Source: Syntrophaceae bacterium (lineage in GTDB: Bacteria; Desulfobacterota; Syntrophia; Syntrophales; UBA2192). Taken from it: a stretch of 64,000 nucleotides of DNA. Under the pieces are notes generated by a model. It worked only from the letters and a program-made list of their open reading frames with translations, ran no database searches and was not told where the DNA came from. Positions 61,836-64,000 of this stretch are shown in pieces. The DNA is taken from positions 962,915 through 1,026,914 of the forward strand of contig JABLXY010000001.1 of the NCBI GenBank assembly GCA_013177795.1, written 5' to 3'. Each line of letters starts with the position of its first letter. Within the stretch, counting starts at the first letter, position 1. Made by a program: the position numbers and the translations under genes.

Positions 61836-61912
61836 TGGTGCCCCCTCCGTGATTCGAACACGGGGCACACGGATTAGGAATCCGTTGCTCTATCCTTCTG
61901 AGCTAAGGGGGC
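61836..61912 (-). tRNA. tRNA-Arg (anticodon CCU)
   Basis: The minus strand folds into a full cloverleaf: acceptor GCCCCCT/AGGGGGC, D-stem region TAGCTCAGAAGGATAGAGC, anticodon arm ACGGA-TTCCTAA-TCCGT with anticodon CCT, and T-arm CCGTG-TTCGAAT-CACGG. The CCA end is encoded (61836-61838). It reads AGG codons. Confidence 0.97.
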
Positions 61913-61963
61913 ACGATCGTTCAATGGCAGGATGGGGGACGGTAGCACGACAGGACGTGACTG

Positions 61964-62923
61964 TCAAGGCGGACCTGATTCGGCGATCTCGAAGGCCCGT
62001 CTCGTCAGATCCTTTGGGATCAGCTCCCTGCGCATCTGCTCCGTCAACTCCGGCACGCCGAAGAACTGGCCCGATGCGGTCGCTACGGTCTCGAAGGCGC
62101 CCCCCTTCCCCACGGCGGCGATGCCGCCGGAGGTCCAGTAGAGCATCCGGGCCCCTTTCCCGCGGACCTTTTCCCCGCGGCCGAAGACGACGAATTTCTC
62201 CCCGAGGGCGATCTCGCGGTGCAGGGTGGCCCCCAGCCGGACGGTGACGGCGCCGCTTGCATAGTTCATGAAGCCCGCCCAGCCCATGGTCTCGTCCACC
62301 AGGGCCAGGAGGGCCAGGGGGTGAACCCGGCCCCCTCTCTCGAAGCGCAGCACCGCTTCCCTGTCCGCGGCATCGAAGCCTGCGCTGGAGATGACGACCC
62401 GGCCCTGCCCGGCCGTTTCGTAAAGGTGAAAGGTCCGCTTGAGCCCCGGGTGGACCCTGCCGACGCCGCAGACGAAGCAGTTCCTGTAGTACGGCATGGG
62501 AGACAGGCTTCGCTCCAGACGGTCAAAGGACGGCGGCAGAAAGGAAGGGGCGCCGGGTGTTCCCGGCCTTGTCCCCGGCGTGACGACCGCCTCGAGGTAG
62601 GGCAAATCGCCCCCGGGCAGCGACACGATGCCTTTCGCGCCGTCGCCCTCCGGCGCGACGGTCACGGAGACTGTTTCGCCCGTTCTCAGGCGGCTGCCCC
62701 CCATCCGGATATCCAGCTCCAGCGGCAAGGGAAGACCCCGGCGCCGTCGCGCTTCCTCGAGGGCCGCATAGAGGTCGACGACCGCCCCCATGCTGATCCC
62801 GCCGTGGGGAATGCCGATCCAGCCCTCCGTTCTGAGATCCATCCGGATCTCGGAGCGCACGGCATCCCCGTCACGGCTGATCCCTGCATCGCCGAACAGG
62901 AATTCCCTTACAAAATCCCCCAT
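61964..62923 (-). CDS. Double hotdog-fold thioesterase-like protein
   Basis: GGCGGAGTGGA precedes the start. The 319-residue protein has two hotdog halves. The first has GWIGIPHGGISMGAVVDLYA, with the Gly-rich HGG turn. The second has LLALVDETMGWAGFMNYASG and VRLGATLHREIALGEKFVVF. Such tandem hotdogs are found in acyl-CoA thioesterases and dehydratases. A Cys pair (NCFVCG, about residue 175) between the halves is unusual and may bind zinc. It lies 35 bp after ftcD. Confidence 0.78.
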   Translation of the reverse strand: MGDFVREFLFGDAGISRDGDAVRSEIRMDLRTEGWIGIPHGGISMGAVVDLYAALEEARRRRGLPLPLELDIRMGGSRLRTGETVSVTVAPEGDGAKGIVSLPGGDLPYLEAVVTPGTRPGTPGAPSFLPPSFDRLERSLSPMPYYRNCFVCGVGRVHPGLKRTFHLYETAGQGRVVISSAGFDAADREAVLRFERGGRVHPLALLALVDETMGWAGFMNYASGAVTVRLGATLHREIALGEKFVVFGRGEKVRGKGARMLYWTSGGIAAVGKGGAFETVATASGQFFGVPELTEQMRRELIPKDLTRRAFEIAESGPP

Positions 62924-62958
62924 TCCACTCCGCCTTCGACCTCGACCCGGGACCTTGC

Positions 62959-63846
62959 CTACAGGTGCCTTTCTATGATCCGGTCCTCGCTGAAATCCCT
63001 GAGCATGAGCTCCTGGGGCGTGGTGCCCTTCAGGGCCGCCTCGGGGATGAGGCCGACGAGCTCCGATTCGAGCACCTCCACACCGAGGCGCCCGGCTTCC
63101 GCTTTCACCCGGTCGAAGACCGCCTTCACGGGGGTCTCCCGGAAGTTCGTGAGGTTCATGGACACCTGCACGATGCCCCGGCTCTTGAGGGGCACGCCGA
63201 TGGCCTTGACGTGCTTCATCCCGCCGCTGGAGAAGCGGATCGTCTCGGCGATGATCCGGGCCGCCTCCAGGTCCGCCGAGGCAAGGTTGACGTTGAACGC
63301 AATCAGAAAGTCCCTGGCCCCCACGGCCGTTGCCCCGCTGCGCTCGTTGAGGACGCACGGACCCGCATCGGGGGCCCACCGGGGGTCCCGCATCCGCTTT
63401 TCCAGGGCCTCGTAGCCCCCGCTGCGGATCCGGGGCAGTTCGCGGCGTTCCTCGACGAGGGCCGCCTCGCCGTAGAAATAGACGGGAAGGCCGTTTCGCT
63501 GCGCGAAGGCCCTGCCGAAACGCCGGGCCGTCTCCACGGCGTCCGCCATGACGGCGTCTTTTACAGGGACGAAGGGGACGACGTCCACCGCGCCGATCCG
63601 CGGGTGAACGCCCCGCTGCGCGCGCATGTCGATGAGCTCCAGGGCCCGGTCGCAGGCCGCCGCCGCCCCTCTCTCGACGTCTTCGGGGGTTCCGATGAAG
63701 GTGAAGACCGTGCGGTTGTGGTCCTCGTCGGTGCAGATGTCCAGCAGGCGCACCCCGCCGGCCCGCTGAAGGGCTTCCGCGATGGCGTCGACCGTCCGCC
63801 GGTCCCGACCCTCGCTGAAATTCGGGACACACTCGAGGATCTTCAT
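62959..63846 (-). CDS. ftcD: Glutamate formimidoyltransferase
   Basis: The 295-residue protein is a monofunctional FTCD N-terminal half: ECVPNFSEGRDRRTVDAIAE at the start, HNRTVFTFIGTPEDV with the catalytic His region (near residues 43-57), then ALELIDMRAQRGVHPRIGAV. These enzymes transfer a formimino or formyl group between glutamate and tetrahydrofolate in histidine or purine breakdown. The cyclodeaminase half is absent here. Downstream is the hotdog gene. Confidence 0.93.
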   Translation of the reverse strand: MKILECVPNFSEGRDRRTVDAIAEALQRAGGVRLLDICTDEDHNRTVFTFIGTPEDVERGAAAACDRALELIDMRAQRGVHPRIGAVDVVPFVPVKDAVMADAVETARRFGRAFAQRNGLPVYFYGEAALVEERRELPRIRSGGYEALEKRMRDPRWAPDAGPCVLNERSGATAVGARDFLIAFNVNLASADLEAARIIAETIRFSSGGMKHVKAIGVPLKSRGIVQVSMNLTNFRETPVKAVFDRVKAEAGRLGVEVLESELVGLIPEAALKGTTPQELMLRDFSEDRIIERHL

Positions 63847-63872
63847 TCACCCTCACCCCACCCTCTCCCGTT

Positions 63873-64000
63873 AGAGGCTGTGTCGCAATAGGGAGTAGGG
63901 GCTGAGTTCTTTGACAAAAAAATATCCGTAACGCACCTCGAAGGATCGCCAACCCCGGCCCGGTGTGCTAGAGTGCTCCGCGAAAGGAGATGCGCTCATG
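63873..64000 (+). other. Possible left end of an insertion sequence with the start of its transposase gene
   Basis: The sequence from GAGGCTGTGTCGCAA onward resembles the terminal repeat of some transposable elements, and a TTGACA -35-like box lies at about 63919. AAAGGAG at about 63984 precedes the ATG at the last three bases (63998-64000), so a plus-strand gene begins at the window edge. Nothing of its product is visible. Confidence 0.35.

Noticed and set aside
1..64000. CRISPR arrays, rRNA genes and prophage blocks
   Set aside because: I saw no short direct repeats with regular spacers, no 16S/23S/5S signatures and no phage structural genes.

Overview
The window is about 64 kb of high-GC bacterial DNA that reads like a strictly anaerobic Desulfobacterota genome (former Deltaproteobacteria; a Syntrophales- or Geobacter-related lineage is my best guess). 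The reasons are three multiheme c-type cytochromes in one operon, a CbcL-like quinol:cytochrome protein, a four-subunit 2-oxoacid:ferredoxin oxidoreductase, an alpha-methylacyl-CoA racemase, a large acyl-CoA dehydrogenase, a bacterial Dnmt2 homologue and a GEMM-I cyclic-di-GMP riboswitch. No rRNA, CRISPR array or phage block was seen. There is one tRNA, tRNA-Arg(CCU).

Layout. 1-2.3 kb: partial CstR-like persulfide sensor with its operator, a PASTA/Ig-like exported protein and a partner gene. 2.3-14 kb: FN3/beta-propeller lipoprotein with 270-bp tandem modules, nitroreductase, SGNH hydrolase, phosphodiesterase, AcfC-like binding protein, radical SAM protein with a Tat/lipoprotein leader, PD40-lipase fusion, metal-binding HMA protein. 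14-22.8 kb: Dnmt2, small VOC/cupin/GYD proteins, acyl-CoA dehydrogenase, metallo-beta-lactamase fold protein, outer-membrane barrel, HerA-like ATPase. 22.8-24.1 kb: an IS256-family insertion sequence with a perfect 9-bp target duplication. 24-31 kb: BACON protein behind the GEMM-I riboswitch, hydrolases, DUF2156/GNAT pair, racemase, candidate structured RNA. 31.1-38.3 kb: a five-gene operon with a near-consensus promoter and a clean terminator, encoding 11-, 7- and 9-heme cytochromes and two tandem-rhodanese proteins. 38.4-46.3 kb: TPP enzyme and an RND efflux system. 46.3-53.9 kb: DRG-like GTPase, RNase Z-like protein, korDABC-like oxidoreductase, split YeeE/YedE transporter, quinone oxidoreductase. 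54-64 kb: small enzymes, a possible toxin/immunity pair, an IS481-type remnant, a CFI-box beta-propeller protein, tRNA-Arg, a double hotdog protein and ftcD.

Main discovery. Two genes carry an in-frame UGA that is best read as selenocysteine. One is codon 60 of the 11-heme cytochrome (31413-31415). The other is codon 133 of a YedE-type membrane protein (complement 52468-52470), exactly where the family has its conserved Cys in the GGC[T/P]SGHG motif. Each UGA is followed, 17 and 21 nt downstream, by a six-base loop starting GGUC on a perfect 7-bp stem, which matches the bacterial SECIS design. With two rhodanese proteins that have complementary lost active sites, a CbcL-like quinol oxidase and a CstR-like sensor, the window suggests a sulfur/selenium redox and uptake system linked to periplasmic electron export. 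It resembles the Geobacter ext (selenite/tellurite-associated) clusters, but no outer-membrane porin is present here.
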